Position numbers and translations under genes: made by a program. A stretch of 6,627 bases of DNA, taken from the NCBI GenBank assembly GCA_019313505.1, contig JAFDBA010000129.1, positions 1 through 6,627 on the forward strand. The letters are read 5' to 3'. The stretch's first letter is position 1. Every line of letters starts with the position of its first letter. The stretch comes from Deltaproteobacteria bacterium (GTDB lineage: Bacteria > Desulfobacterota > Desulfobacteria > Desulfobacterales > UBA11574). This document shows, piece after piece, positions 5,989 through 6,627 of this stretch. The notes below the pieces were generated by a model. That model was not told the origin of the DNA. It made no database searches and saw only the letters and a list, made by a program, of their open reading frames with translations.

Positions 5989-6627
5989 ATGGACACCCAT
6001 TCATCAGAAGAAAAAATCAAGCCGTTTAGGCTTGTCAAATACTTTACTTTTACAAGTCTTATTGTAATATTTATTGGAACGTTAGTCCTCTCTTTACTTA
6101 ACACGCATCTGGCAAGGACCATGCAGCAGAAAAAAAGTGAGGACTACGCCCACCTTCTGATAGAAAATTTGAACCATCAGGTCTTTTTACAGTTCATAAT
6201 TCCTGTCGCACTAAAATTTGGCAAGATTCAGCTCAGTAACAAAAACCAGTTTGAACGTATGGACAAGGTCGTCAGAAGCACACTTCACAGCTTCAAAGTC
6301 GATATGGTCAACATTTACGATATGAATAACATAATTTCTTATAGCTTTGATCAATCTGTGATAGGCAAAAAAGATGCCGGAGGCAAAGGCTATCAGAATG
6401 CACTTTCAGGCAAGTCAACTTCAAAACTTTTTCAAAAGGGCAATTGGGTCGATATGTTTCTGGGATTTTCGCAAAACAGTAAATTAGTTACTTTTGCGCC
6501 CCTGCGCGCAGAACAGCCGCTTTCACGTATATCCGGTCCGGTACTAGGCGTTGTTGAAATCGCACAGGACTTAACAGAAGATTATAAAGCGATTTTCACT
6601 TTCCAGATAAGAATTATTAGTACTTGC
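5989..6627 (+). CDS. Membrane-anchored sensor protein, N-terminal part (probable two-component histidine kinase)
   Basis: This frame is open for 213 codons from ATG 5989 to the window edge, with no stop. A short cytoplasmic N-terminus (1-16) is followed by a transmembrane helix (about 17-37, FTFTSLIVIFIGTLVLSLL), then an extracytoplasmic sensor domain (about 38-202). The second membrane helix appears to begin at about 204 (FTFQIRIISTC), where the sequence ends. The sensor part has a long helical start (ARTMQQKKSEDYAHLLIENL), then VDMVNIYDMNNIISYSF and PVLGVVEIAQDL, a Cache/PAS-like alpha-beta layout. No kinase, HAMP, GGDEF or MCP domain is visible because the gene is cut. Histidine kinase is my best guess from similar proteins; a cyclase or chemoreceptor is possible. 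No SD is seen before the ATG. The frame is open back to 5878, but that stretch is repeat sequence, so ATG 5989 is the best start. It diverges from the pil operon. Confidence 0.75.
   Translation, partial: MDTHSSEEKIKPFRLVKYFTFTSLIVIFIGTLVLSLLNTHLARTMQQKKSEDYAHLLIENLNHQVFLQFIIPVALKFGKIQLSNKNQFERMDKVVRSTLHSFKVDMVNIYDMNNIISYSFDQSVIGKKDAGGKGYQNALSGKSTSKLFQKGNWVDMFLGFSQNSKLVTFAPLRAEQPLSRISGPVLGVVEIAQDLTEDYKAIFTFQIRIISTC

Overview
The window carries the five-gene pilMNOPQ alignment operon of a type IV pilus machine on the minus strand, read from right to left. A 65-codon XRE-type DNA-binding protein gene stands in front as the promoter-proximal gene. On the plus strand, diverging from it, is the 5' end of a membrane sensor protein that runs off the right edge. 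The host is probably a Gram-negative member of the Desulfobacterota (Desulfobacterales-like). The reasons are the AT-rich sequence, the PilQ layout (two AMIN-like domains, charged linkers, secretin), and a short inverted-repeat element in the intergenic region whose ends (TGGCTTCGTAAAAAGTC and its inverse) I recall from genomes of that group. This placement rests on recognition, not on a search.

Layout: 1-2214 (-) pilQ, lacking its C-terminus because of the window edge; 2216-2878 (-) pilP; 2895-3521 (-) pilO; 3550-4170 (-) pilN; 4167-5222 (-) pilM; 5232-5429 (-) XRE regulator; 5430-5988 divergent intergenic region; 5989-6627 (+) sensor N-terminus. Spacing is tight (4-nt pilM/pilN overlap, 1-nt pilP/pilQ gap, all other gaps 28 nt or less), so the six minus-strand genes look like one transcription unit. 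A candidate sigma70 promoter lies at 5517-5545, about 90 bases upstream of the regulator.

How the genes work together (known for the family): PilM is an actin-like cytoplasmic ATPase fold that binds the INLLP peptide at the PilN N-terminus. PilN and PilO are bitopic inner-membrane proteins whose periplasmic domains pair. PilP is an inner-membrane lipoprotein that links PilNO to the periplasmic part of PilQ. PilQ is the outer-membrane secretin through which the pilus emerges. All of these parts look intact here apart from the cut end of PilQ.

The intergenic region holds the least ordinary content. A 16-bp dyad overlaps the -35 box of the pil promoter, and a 14-bp perfect palindrome lies nearby. 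A roughly 190-220 bp MITE-like element with two alternative right ends sits between a candidate plus-strand promoter and the sensor start codon. The other notable point is a perfect lipobox in PilQ, which suggests a self-sorting 'liposecretin'. I see no sign of a wholly new system in this window.
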